Of a stretch of 27,896 nt of DNA, positions 7,974-17,500 are shown one piece after another. The position numbers and the translations under genes are program-made. Numbering within the stretch: the stretch's first letter is position 1; every line of letters begins with the position of its first letter. This DNA is from Microcystis sp. T1-4 (lineage in GTDB: Bacteria > Cyanobacteriota > Cyanobacteriia > Cyanobacteriales > Microcystaceae): positions 1 through 27,896 of the forward strand of contig NZ_CAIP01000092.1 of NCBI RefSeq assembly GCF_000297435.1, read 5' to 3'. Under the pieces are notes generated by a model. That model was not told the origin of the DNA, did not search any database, and was given only the letters and a program-made list of their open reading frames with translations.

Positions 7974-10900
7974 TAAGTAAGTTTTTGATAGATATAGAAA
8001 ATGGAGTTAATGTGTATTTTTTCAATACTGGCGGTTTTGCCTTGGGCAGTAACACCCCCAAAAATATAGATTGAACCATCAAGGAAGGCAGTTCCCAAAG
8101 ATTTTCTCCCTTCCTGGAGGGGGGCTGCTTGTCGCCAAATCTGGGTCTGAGCATCATAGACAAAGGTGCTATCCAGTTCACTCCAAGAATTTGTTCCACC
8201 AATGATATAAAATTGACCTGCGATCGCACTGATTCCCATGTGGCTCAGGGACATGGGTAAAGGCTTTTGTCTGAACCATCGCTCTTTTAAGGGAACATAA
8301 ATATCACACCAAGGAACTTTTTTATCTCCCCACAGTCCACAAAACTTTTTTTTCTGTCCTCCAAACAGATAGATAGCCCCCTGATATTCTCCAATCCCAA
8401 AAGCAGATCTGGCTCTAGGCAGAGAAGGGCATTGTAACCATTGATTAGTTACTAAATCATAGACTTCATTAACACCAGTGACCAGATTGGGAAATAATCC
8501 CCAGAAACCGGATATCTGTCCTCCAATTGCATAAAGCTTCTGTCCCACGACACCAATCCCTAAATGACTTCTCGGCGTAGGCATTGGGGGACGATTGAGA
8601 TTCCATTGATCGGATTCGGGGTCATATTCGTAGTGAAGTCCTGTCTTTTCACCCGCTTTCCTCCCTTCAATCACATATCCACCAATCACGTGCAGTTTGT
8701 TGTTTATAACCCCCACAGCAAAGGCTTTTCGTTTGGGATCGGGCATAGGCTTTTTTTCTTGCCAAAGTTCTAGAGCATTATTGGGTTGGTAAGCCCACAG
8801 TTCCCCTGTTTCCCACAAACAATAAATCTTTTCTTCGATTATCGTCGTATAGACTCGTCCGGCTTTGGGCATTGGGGGGGTAATCTCCTGCCAATTTTGG
8901 GGTCTTAATACAGGGACAGTGATGGAAAAACCTGTATAAGTATATTCTGGGGGAGGAATGGGACTAGAACCCAGAATCGAATATTGCGGAGGAACAAAAC
9001 CGATATTTGGAGCTAGTTTATCGGGGGTAATAGCGTAATCGACTACTTGAGGGGTATCAACCAAATTAGGAGCTAATTCTCCATAAAGTCGGCCAACAGT
9101 GACATTACGACGAAGAAAGGTATCACTCTCTACCGCTAACATTCCTTCAACGGTTAAATCTCCAGTAATTGTCCCCCCACTTTTGCTTAACCAATCTCCG
9201 AGATTAGGAACAATATTACGCAGATCTTTGAGAATTTCTAAGGAATATGCTTGGTTAAATTGTAGGAGGGCTAAGGGCATATATTGATGTTCAATGCCTT
9301 GGGGTGGTTGAAATTTAGGGTTTGACTGTTCATCTACTGGCCACTCAATACTATTGTTGATTGTGCGTGCGGGTATCCACCAATAATCTCGTTGTTGATA
9401 AATAGCGTCTTCTTCAAATTGAATTTCTATTCCATCTTCAATTTCTAACCATCCTTGGCGAAGGGGAATAACACCGCTTTTTAGAGGGGATAATTGAACG
9501 TTTCCTTCTTTATTCCATCTCATTTGTTTTTGATCCCATCGTCTGACAAAAGGATATTTAGTACGATTACGTCCAAATTTGGCTGGGGGAGCAGGGTTAA
9601 CCGTCAGGCGAGTTGTCGGAGAACTTATGTCCCCATCTATGTGTTGAATCTGGCATAAATGCTTGATTTGATTGGCTAAAACATAGTCATCATCAACAAT
9701 TTCGATCCAGTCTCCATTTTGTAAAGCAGGTGTACCGGGGGGACTATTAATAATCGTAATAATGCTGGTTTCTTGTTTTTCGCTGGTTTCTATTTTTTGA
9801 ATCGGATAAGTAATTGATCCATTTTCTTTCGACCATTTTAGGGTAGCAATTGGTCGTAAATAAAAGATTTGTTCTAAGGGATACTCCAAGTCATCAGTGA
9901 GTAAAATTTGATTATTTTCGGAGTTGATTTTCTGGATTTTGACGATTTTTTCTTTTGTTGATGAAGCAACTTTAAAGATAATTTCAAGCCATTCTTGGTT
10001 TTCCCAAAGCTTCAAATTTCCTTCGATTATTTTAAAGCAATTGGCTTCGATTAGTTTTCCTTTTAAGATGGGTAAAAATTCAGCAGAGAATAGGAGACAT
10101 CCAGAGACAAAACCAGGATTATGAATTTCAATTCGATACAGATAATTTCCTTTAATGGGAATCTTATAATCATGGCGAGCTTTTAACTGACCACGTTGGC
10201 GATTTAATCTTGCTAACTGTCGAAATTTCTCAATCCATTGTTGTTGATTATTGTCATTTTCTAGAGCAAGTAATTTAACTTGACAAATAATTTTAGAGCG
10301 TCCTGTGGTATCAGCCCCACCCAAGGCAATTTCTCGAATATTTGGGTCGGAAATAGAGGAAATATAGCGTGACCAAACATCTAAATAAACTAAATAAATT
10401 CCCTGCAAACTTTCTAGATTAGGTAAAGCACTATGAGGCAATTCTAGTTGTTCGGTTAGCAAAATATCGGCTTCATTTTCACATAAAATTCCTCCCGTAT
10501 AAGCAACACCATGACTAATAAAAAGAGGCTGAATGAGCCAAATAGGAGGAGAATATCGTTTCTCTAAATTGCCATTTAAGTTAGTTGAGATAATTTCTTT
10601 ATTTTGTAAAAGTGACCAGTGCGGCTGTTTTTGTAAATGCTTTAATTTGAAATTTAATGAATTTTTTTCTAATGCTTCTCTGTTCAAAATTTCTGATATT
10701 AAAATATCAGCGATTAAGCCATCAAAAAAGTTATCGGGTTGCTCATTTAACCATTGTGCGCCAATTAAAAAGGGAAGATCAGAAGCTTCTTGATAATCAT
10801 TGAATTGGTAAGAGGTACCGACTAGCTGATCATCGACAAATAAATAAAGATTATTACCAATAGAAACTACGGCAATATGGACAAATCGCCCTAATTCAAT

Positions 10901-11425
10901 AACTTTAATAGCTTCTAAGGAACGGAGATAAATGGCATCTGAATAGTCAAGGGTATTTTCTCTCACTAATTCAGCATTCTGTTGATCTAGTAACAATTCT
11001 ATTCTTTGGAAAACTACCGTCCCATTGGGTTTAATAAAAAGACGATATTCTCCCTGATAATCATTACTTTGGTTAAGATTCAATTTACTTAAAATTGTGC
11101 CGCCATTACCCTCCCAACGGGGACAAACCAAAGCTTCAATCACAAAACTATCGCTATTCGCTAAAGAAAAGCGTGATCCTAGATTGAGATAGTTAGATTT
11201 ACCATTAAATTTGAGACAATCTTGTTTAAATATGCGAAAACCGCCATTTTCGTGGGGGACAGCACAATCACCGATGAGATAGCGAATGGCTGACTGCTGA
11301 TTATGAGTGATACTCTCTATCGCCTCATTCCAGTCCGCATCTAGCTGAACGCGCCCCTGTTGCATAAAGACGCGATTGTAACCCTTACTCGCTTTAAATG
11401 TTGACCGAGAAAAATTTCCTTCCAT
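7973..11425 (-). CDS. DUF6519-like protein with LamG, tail-fibre-like and kelch modules
   Basis: This 1150-aa protein starts with a DUF6519-type block (residues ~1-65: KGYNRVFMQQGRVQLDADWN, then GDCAVPHENGGF), a domain common in CIS and phage tail loci. A LamG/concanavalin-like domain follows at ~70-255 (NGKSNYLNLGSRFSLANSD, then FIKPNGTVVF and LYLFVDDQLVG). The DUF6519 region then resumes (~300-480: YTGGILCENEADILL, YLVYLDVWSRYI), so LamG looks inserted. Residues ~745-785 (GGTITGDLTVEG) resemble phage tail-fibre shafts. Residues ~850-1140 hold kelch repeats (LHVIGG, LYAIGG, IYLFGG, FYIIGG, IYIFGG), probably a six-bladed propeller. LamG and kelch domains often bind glycans or proteins, so a surface or receptor-binding baseplate decoration is inferred. 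No tail-anchor motif is visible. Its stop codon lies at the tip of element B. Confidence 0.85.
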   Translation of the reverse strand: MEGNFSRSTFKASKGYNRVFMQQGRVQLDADWNEAIESITHNQQSAIRYLIGDCAVPHENGGFRIFKQDCLKFNGKSNYLNLGSRFSLANSDSFVIEALVCPRWEGNGGTILSKLNLNQSNDYQGEYRLFIKPNGTVVFQRIELLLDQQNAELVRENTLDYSDAIYLRSLEAIKVIELGRFVHIAVVSIGNNLYLFVDDQLVGTSYQFNDYQEASDLPFLIGAQWLNEQPDNFFDGLIADILISEILNREALEKNSLNFKLKHLQKQPHWSLLQNKEIISTNLNGNLEKRYSPPIWLIQPLFISHGVAYTGGILCENEADILLTEQLELPHSALPNLESLQGIYLVYLDVWSRYISSISDPNIREIALGGADTTGRSKIICQVKLLALENDNNQQQWIEKFRQLARLNRQRGQLKARHDYKIPIKGNYLYRIEIHNPGFVSGCLLFSAEFLPILKGKLIEANCFKIIEGNLKLWENQEWLEIIFKVASSTKEKIVKIQKINSENNQILLTDDLEYPLEQIFYLRPIATLKWSKENGSITYPIQKIETSEKQETSIITIINSPPGTPALQNGDWIEIVDDDYVLANQIKHLCQIQHIDGDISSPTTRLTVNPAPPAKFGRNRTKYPFVRRWDQKQMRWNKEGNVQLSPLKSGVIPLRQGWLEIEDGIEIQFEEDAIYQQRDYWWIPARTINNSIEWPVDEQSNPKFQPPQGIEHQYMPLALLQFNQAYSLEILKDLRNIVPNLGDWLSKSGGTITGDLTVEGMLAVESDTFLRRNVTVGRLYGELAPNLVDTPQVVDYAITPDKLAPNIGFVPPQYSILGSSPIPPPEYTYTGFSITVPVLRPQNWQEITPPMPKAGRVYTTIIEEKIYCLWETGELWAYQPNNALELWQEKKPMPDPKRKAFAVGVINNKLHVIGGYVIEGRKAGEKTGLHYEYDPESDQWNLNRPPMPTPRSHLGIGVVGQKLYAIGGQISGFWGLFPNLVTGVNEVYDLVTNQWLQCPSLPRARSAFGIGEYQGAIYLFGGQKKKFCGLWGDKKVPWCDIYVPLKERWFRQKPLPMSLSHMGISAIAGQFYIIGGTNSWSELDSTFVYDAQTQIWRQAAPLQEGRKSLGTAFLDGSIYIFGGVTAQGKTASIEKIHINSIFYIYQKLT

Positions 11426-11453
11426 ATTCTTGATTTTGTCTAAAACTGGTAAA

Positions 11454-11481
11454 AGTATATCATCTTAGAGGACTTTCCCAA
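11454..11481 (-). promoter_or_regulatory. Probable promoter of the kelch/LamG gene
   Basis: On the minus strand TATACT (plus 11454-11459) is a good -10 hexamer and TTGGGA (plus 11476-11481) a fair -35, with 16 bp between them. The leader to the ATG at 11425 would be ~22 nt. No clear Shine-Dalgarno sequence lies in that leader. Confidence 0.4.
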
Positions 11482-11592
11482 CTACGCTAATTTCTTAGCT
11501 ATTATGATGAGGAGAAAAGTTGATAAATCATAAGTTTACAGCCATATTGTCAATAATTTAATGTGTCACTCTTTCATAATCAGCGTTTCTAG

Positions 11593-11625
11593 GGTCAACA
11601 CTCGATGGTTGAGTCGTTTTTGACC
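11593..11625 (-). terminator. Hairpin just after the 239-aa gene
   Basis: Six bases after the stop codon of the 239-aa gene, GGTCAA and TTGACC (plus 11593-11598 and 11620-11625) form a stem with a nested ACTC/GAGT stem inside. There is no U-run, so it is a weak intrinsic terminator at best. It would separate the 239-aa gene from the kelch gene, which has its own candidate promoter. Confidence 0.35.
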
Positions 11626-11631
11626 ACCGAG

Positions 11632-12351
11632 TTAGTAGTCATCTAGTTCCACTTCACTATCAGATTCACTGTCACTCGAATCTGGATCGAGATATTCCTC
11701 TTTTAACAGTTGGCCAATAGACGCTACCATCTTCTTTGAACGATGTTTTTCGTGGGTATTTGCACCACTTAAGTCTATTGTTTCCATTTTTGGAATCTTT
11801 CCTGATGGTGTATTGACCAACTTCCAAAGATCTTGCGCTGCTTTTTGTCTATTTTCTCCTTTTCCCGCTATTTGAGAAGAAGAAGTTGTCCCCTTTCCTA
11901 TATTGTAAACTGTTGCTGGATTAAGTTCCATCCCACGCCTTAAGGCATCAAGTCTTTTTGTTTGATTTTTGTTGCTTGAGGAGGACTCTTTCCACGCTTT
12001 ACGATAGGCCTTAAGATAGGCTGTTCTTTGTTTTCTTGTCTCTTGCTGCCAATTTGTTCCTCTCTCTCGAAAACTATGTCTCATTCTTTTGTTCATCACT
12101 CGTGGTCTCGGGAATGCCGCCGTACCTCTCAGAAGTAACGGATCTATGCCAGCCTCTATCGCTGCTTGTAATGCTACTCTTTTCGTAATATGAGCCATAG
12201 TATGGGGGCCTTGTTGCCGTTTTCCTATGGCATATCTGTAACCTGTTGTAGCTCTTTTGTCATAAAATCCTATCTTGCCTGTTGACTTTCCGTGTCGATC
12301 AAGAATTTTCTTCAACCGTTTTTTGTGCTTTTCTGAGTTTGAGTGAGGCAT
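11632..12351 (-). CDS. Basic protein of unknown function, candidate CIS cargo (239 aa)
   Basis: I do not recognise this family with certainty. The N-terminal ~25 residues are very basic (EKHKKRLKKILDRHGK). Residues ~37-60 carry GYRYAIG....GPHTMAHITKR, with paired His50 and His54, which recalls a motif in polymorphic-toxin-associated proteins. Residues ~84-140 are strongly basic and probably helical. The C-terminal 18 residues are acidic (DPDSSDSESDSEVELDDY). There is no signal peptide or membrane segment. It lies between the kelch gene and the divergent ATPase gene, has its own candidate promoter, and differs in composition from the structural genes. It shares size and charge layout (basic head, acidic tail) with the 247-aa protein at 19819-20562. 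Cargo or effector is inferred from these facts; a DNA-binding or scaffold role is possible. Confidence 0.7.
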   Translation of the reverse strand: MPHSNSEKHKKRLKKILDRHGKSTGKIGFYDKRATTGYRYAIGKRQQGPHTMAHITKRVALQAAIEAGIDPLLLRGTAAFPRPRVMNKRMRHSFRERGTNWQQETRKQRTAYLKAYRKAWKESSSSNKNQTKRLDALRRGMELNPATVYNIGKGTTSSSQIAGKGENRQKAAQDLWKLVNTPSGKIPKMETIDLSGANTHEKHRSKKMVASIGQLLKEEYLDPDSSDSESDSEVELDDY

Positions 12352-12426
12352 ATTCAGGGATACTTCCTTGTTAAGATTAAGTAGAATGGGAAAACTGCTA
12401 TAAGTTACATATCTTTATGTATTTAC

Positions 12427-12455
12427 TTGATTATTGATAATTTATAGCTTACTAT
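12427..12455 (+). promoter_or_regulatory. Possible promoter of the ATPase gene
   Basis: TTGATT (12427-12432) and TACTAT (12450-12455) are separated by 17 bp and lie 27 bp before the ATPase ATG. An alternative -10, TATAAA at 12453-12458, gives too long a spacer. The site overlaps the candidate promoter on the other strand, so the two might interfere with each other. Confidence 0.3.
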
Positions 12456-12469
12456 AAAAACGTTAACAA
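12441..12469 (-). promoter_or_regulatory. Probable promoter of the 239-aa gene
   Basis: On the minus strand TTGTTA (plus 12464-12469) and TATAAA (plus 12441-12446) are separated by exactly 17 bp, a good match to a sigma-70-type promoter. The leader to the ATG at 12351 would be ~80-90 nt. A GGAAG ribosome-site candidate sits 11 nt before the ATG. Confidence 0.45.
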
Positions 12470-12482
12470 CTAATATAAATTT

Positions 12483-14495
12483 ATGTCTGGCGGGGAGAGC
12501 ATTTCCTGGCAACAAGCCAATTTTAACTTTCTGATGGCAGCAATCGCTTCTATCCGACAGCAAATTAACCGATATATTGCCTTTTTGGAGGATAAACGCT
12601 GGGATGAGCAACAGCTAGAAGCAACATTTGCTCAACTTAACGAAGCCAAAGAACAAATGCCTTCGGCTTCGGCTTTAGAACATCTCTACCAAACCTTTAA
12701 TCTTGAACCCTTTGAAATAGAGCTGCTCCTACTGTGTGTAGCGATGGAACTTGATCCCACCTTTGCTCAATTATGTGCTGATGCTCAAAAAAATGACAAT
12801 CTTAATTATCCTACTTTTTCCCTCGCCTTAGCCGTCTTACCCGAAGCGAATTGGGAAGCTATTTCTTCGACGGGTTCTTTACGTTATTGGCATTTAATTG
12901 AAGTACAACCCGGACCCACCTTACTCACCAGTCCCCTCACCCTTGACGAAAATATTTTCCTCTATTTGATGGGATTATCTTTTATTGACCGTAGATTAGG
13001 AGAAATTATCAAACCTCTTCCCACAGAAGAGCGTTTTGCTCCTTCTCATCGCCATTTAGCCCAACAATTGGCCGCCACATGGATAGAAGGACAACAACAA
13101 AAACAATATCCTTTATTGCAATTATCTGGGGATAATCTGGCCGCTAAACAAGCGATCGCAGCTAAGACGGCCGAAAAATTAGACTTACGCTTGGCGCGAC
13201 TCTCAGTCTCAACGCTTCCGAGTAACCCTGAAAGATTAGATTTGATCGTGCGATTATGGGATCGAGAGGCAATTTTGTTGGGAAAAGGTTTATTAATCGA
13301 ATGCGATCGCCTGACCGAAGACAGCGACACATCCCAAACTGAAGCCTTATCTTATTTTTTGGAAAATAGTGCCAGTTTCTTAATCCTATCGAGCCGAGAG
13401 CGGGGTTTATTAACCGAGCGACCGATGATTACTTTTGATGTAGAAAAACCCACTCAAAGCGAGCAAGAACAACTCTGGAAGATGCTTTTTAGTGAAATTG
13501 ATCTAGATTTAAAGGGACTGGCTAATGAAATTGTCTTTCAGTTTAATATGAACTATCCCAACATTTATGCTACTTGGACAGAGACTTTAGGTAAACTCAG
13601 TCAAACTGAAACCGAGACATTTACTGTAAAAGAAGTTGCCCAAATACTTTGGGATACTTGTCGCCTACAAGCAAGACAAAAATTAGATGATTTAGTCCAA
13701 AGAATTGAGCCTAAAGCAGGTTGGGGTGATTTAGTATTACCCGAAACTCAGAAGCAAATTCTAGAAGAAATCGCCCTAGAAGTACGCCAAAGAGCCAAAG
13801 TTTACCAAGATTGGGGATTTAATCAGAAAAGTGAGCGAGGACTAGGAATTAGTGCTTTATTTACTGGCTCAAGTGGAACGGGAAAAACCCTGGCTGCTGA
13901 AATTTTAGCCAAAGAATTATGTTTAGACCTTTATCGTATTGATTTGAGTACCGTCATTAATAAGTATATCGGCGAAACTGAAAAGAACTTACGACGAGTT
14001 TTTGATGCGGCTGAAGCTGGGGGTGCTATCTTATTATTTGATGAAGCGGATGCTCTTTTTGGTAAGCGAACAGAAACCAAAGACTCCCATGATCGCTATG
14101 CTAATATTGAGGTTAGCTATTTATTGCAGAAAATGGAAGCCTATCGAGGATTAGCTATTTTGACTACTAACATTCCTGAAGCCTTAGATCGTGCCTTTAA
14201 ACGACGTTTACGGTTTATTGTTCAATTTCCCTTTCCTGACTTTGCTCAAAGAGTGGAAATTTGGCAAAAAATGTTTCCACCACAAATGCCCCAAGCAGAT
14301 TTAGACATACAAAAACTAGCGCAATTAAATGTATCTGGGGGTGAAATTCGTAATATTGCTTTAAAAGCTGCTTTTTTAGCCTCAGAAAAAGGACGTGCTG
14401 TTAAGATGACTGATTTACTACAAGCGGCAAGAAGTGAATATCGTAAGTTAGAAAAAACCCTAACCAGTGATGAAATTAAAGATTGGTTGTCTTGA
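12483..14495 (+). CDS. AAA+ ATPase of the contractile injection system (Afp15-like)
   Basis: This 670-aa protein has a C-terminal AAA+ module: Walker A GSSGTGKT at residues 462-469, Walker B ILLFDEAD at 516-523, sensor-1 TTN at 561-563 and paired arginines R574-R575 as a candidate finger. The ~400-residue N-terminal part is helical, with a degenerate second ATPase-like fold, as in the AAA+ protein found in nearly all eCIS loci. Its role in Afp/PVC is thought to be in assembly or recruitment, not as a structural part. It is the only plus-strand gene here, divergent from the 239-aa gene and ending 18 bp from the end of the convergent baseplate gene. No signal peptide is present, so it acts in the cytoplasm. 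Confidence 0.93.
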   Translation: MSGGESISWQQANFNFLMAAIASIRQQINRYIAFLEDKRWDEQQLEATFAQLNEAKEQMPSASALEHLYQTFNLEPFEIELLLLCVAMELDPTFAQLCADAQKNDNLNYPTFSLALAVLPEANWEAISSTGSLRYWHLIEVQPGPTLLTSPLTLDENIFLYLMGLSFIDRRLGEIIKPLPTEERFAPSHRHLAQQLAATWIEGQQQKQYPLLQLSGDNLAAKQAIAAKTAEKLDLRLARLSVSTLPSNPERLDLIVRLWDREAILLGKGLLIECDRLTEDSDTSQTEALSYFLENSASFLILSSRERGLLTERPMITFDVEKPTQSEQEQLWKMLFSEIDLDLKGLANEIVFQFNMNYPNIYATWTETLGKLSQTETETFTVKEVAQILWDTCRLQARQKLDDLVQRIEPKAGWGDLVLPETQKQILEEIALEVRQRAKVYQDWGFNQKSERGLGISALFTGSSGTGKTLAAEILAKELCLDLYRIDLSTVINKYIGETEKNLRRVFDAAEAGGAILLFDEADALFGKRTETKDSHDRYANIEVSYLLQKMEAYRGLAILTTNIPEALDRAFKRRLRFIVQFPFPDFAQRVEIWQKMFPPQMPQADLDIQKLAQLNVSGGEIRNIALKAAFLASEKGRAVKMTDLLQAARSEYRKLEKTLTSDEIKDWLS

Positions 14496-14513
14496 TTTAT
14501 TCTTGCGGAAGCA

Positions 14514-17500
14514 TTATACTTTCGTAATTTGCAGAAAACTTTCTTGAAAAACCAAGAGTAACAACTGAGCCGGAACAATTTCTTGTAATGCAATGTTCCA
14601 TTCAGCCAATTTTGCCTGTAGGGTAGGATAAATTTGTGGGTAATCGCCATGAAAACAAAGTGCTTCTAAGTCAACAGCTAAGACACCAGTAATACTCTGG
14701 ATGGTGGCAATAATAGAATCGGAAGTAATAGTTTGTCCAAAGGTTTGTTGCTGAAAACAATACTGAGAATTGAAAGTTTCTTTAATCTGAGATTTGATAC
14801 TTAGAATATCGGAATTTTCAGCTATGATTACCTTGACTTGGAACTGAAAAAATAAGGGTACAAAAGATTCAATTTGTATCGGTTGTGAATGAATACTTAA
14901 TTTTTGAATTTCTTGATATAAATCCTGACAAAGCTTCGAGTTTTTAGAAATCTGAACACCGTTATTAGCAGCAATAGTAAGATGAATTAATTGTTGATGT
15001 CCATTCCACAAAACTTGTGCCTTAGCTTTAGCAATACCGGGGAAAGTAATCGCCAAATCTTCATAGTCATTTAAGGAAACTATCCGACCTAAAGTTCTCA
15101 CAAATAGAGGTGCTATTTGCCGAATATTGACCATTTTTTCGGGATTTCTACCCCCAGACGCAGGAATCGGATTAATAACTTTATCCACTCCTGGTTGGCG
15201 GTTAGCCATAATGCTTAATTGTCCCCTATCAACGTTCCCATCTTGACCAATACCTGTACGATAAGTTGCCAAGACATTTTCCCGTCCTGTGGGGAGACGA
15301 GCGCCTTGTTTACCATCACCAAATGTTATGGTAGCTTTTCCTTGCTCGGAAACTTGTAGTAAATAATCATGGCTATCAGTAGTGGAGTTAAATAAATTAG
15401 AAACTTGATGCCAAATAATTTCAGTATGATTGACATTAGTAAAGTTAAAATTTGATTGTCTTTCTACTGCTATTGTTAAGGTGCTAAGGTTTTCTATCCC
15501 GTTAGGGTTAGGAAGAAAAATTAAAGGATGTCTTTGTAATGTAAACTTTTGATTTTTTTGGGCTGAATTACCACTTCCTAGAATTTCATTATGGATAGTT
15601 TCCCCTTGGGTAGCTCTGGCCACATTCCCACATACTGTTACTGTTTTGTCATCATAAACAAATTCTAAAGACTTAGTTAAACTCACGATTGTATGATTAT
15701 TATTTTTGTTAATTACATCTGCAACAACTGTAATTTCACTAATTGAAGAAGAAGAATTAACGGCAGATTCGCAAATTATTTCATCCGATTGAGCTATCAA
15801 TTTAATTTCGGGACTATCGGGAGATTGCAAAAACCAGTAATACAGATGTGCATATTGTGGATGAGAAACTGGAGCTTTTAGCACTTCAAATTGAGGAGTA
15901 TATTCTACGATTAGTTGTCTAAAATTTTGCCGAATTAAGAAGGTATTGCCGTGATTATCTGACAATCTCCAACAGCGATCAACTTGTTCCACCTTGATAG
16001 TTGTACTAGGATCTAACGATTGGTTATTATCTTGGAATATTTTGTTCAATTGCTCAGTAATAAAACCTTGATTTAATAGTTCTTTAAATTCCGAAGGTAT
16101 AGCAAATAATTGCTGTTGCTTAAGTGGAGTTGGTTCTAAACTTTCGGCAGATTGTAAATAAGCAGTTGTTCCTGTTCCAACATAAAGATTATTTTCGCCA
16201 TCTAAAGTTAAGGTTTTGATATTGTTAGAAATACCTAAAGGCCAAAATATCCATGTTTCCCCTTGATTGAGAGAATAAAAAAGTCCTCCCCTTTCTGTTC
16301 CAGCATAGAGGATGTCTTGAGGAGAAATTAGTAAACACTGAATATGTTGATCTGAGAGTCCGAAATTTCTTTCTTTCCAAGTTATACCTTGATCAGAAGA
16401 ATAAAAAATTCCTCCCCCATCAGTTCCAGCAAAAAGCTGTCCTTGAGAGTCACTTACTAAGCTTTTAATTTTCCAAACGTTTAATACTTGAATGACAGCT
16501 TGTTCCTCTAATTTTGGAATAGTACAGCGATAGACTCCCTCTTGATTAGTTCCCACATAGAGATAGCTAGGAGTCCAAAGTAAAGCTGATATTTTTTGAT
16601 CGCTAAAACCGAGAGAAATCCACTGGGAATCATGATAATAAAAAACCCCTTTTTCTGTACCACAATACAAATCTCCTTGCGGACTGAATATTAAACTTAA
16701 GACAGGTTCTTTTAAATTTCCTAAAAGACTCCATTCATCCGTTGATGCCTTATAATAATAGACTCCATCTTCAGTCGCAGAGACTAATTCTTGAGAGGAA
16801 CTTAGCAAAATTTTGGTAGCTTTTATAATATTTTTACCAAGTCTTGACCATTGGTTACTTTTATAGATAAAAATCCCGATTTCTGTGGCTGCAACTAAAT
16901 TATTATCTTGATTAAAACTTAGGAATTCCACTGAGAAATTCTCTAATCCTAACAGATTCCATTTTTTATCTTTATTGTGATAAACTCCCCCTAAAGACCC
17001 AATAATTACCGCTCTAGGTCTTTTTCCCGTAATACTCAAAGTTTGTCCTTTAGCTAAACCTAAATTCTCACCATTTAGGTTAATTTCTAATCCTTTTACT
17101 AGGGTAGGAGGTGATGAGGAAGACCCAGATAATTTAAGAGATATTGTTTGTAGAAAAACTTGGGTATTGCGTAAATTAAACTGACTGAGCTTTGGCGTTT
17201 CATGACTATCAATTTCAAGACGGGTAATTGAAGTTTTAAGTGTGAAGTCAGAAGCTACAAGATTGAGAACGGTTTTTACCCGATAAATACCTACGATTGG
17301 AGTCGGTAATTGCTGTCTCAGAATCACAAAACTTCCCGGAATAATTGAGGAATAAACTTTATCTAAGTCAATATAATTATCCAGCAAATAAAAGTTAGGC
17401 CAGTCTTGATCTTTAAATTCACCTAAAGGAGTAGCGATCGCAACTTTATTTTTACTATTAGTTGCTACAGTTTCGATATTTTCAACTTGATCAAGTAATT

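Noticed and set aside
7877..8229. Small frames across element B and the kelch gene end
   Set aside because: Overlap a non-coding mobile element and a well-supported gene; no ribosome site or family features.
7973..11425. Kelch gene truncated by the mobile element
   Set aside because: Reconstructing the empty site gives a stop in the same codon (TAA instead of TAG), so the end is probably native.
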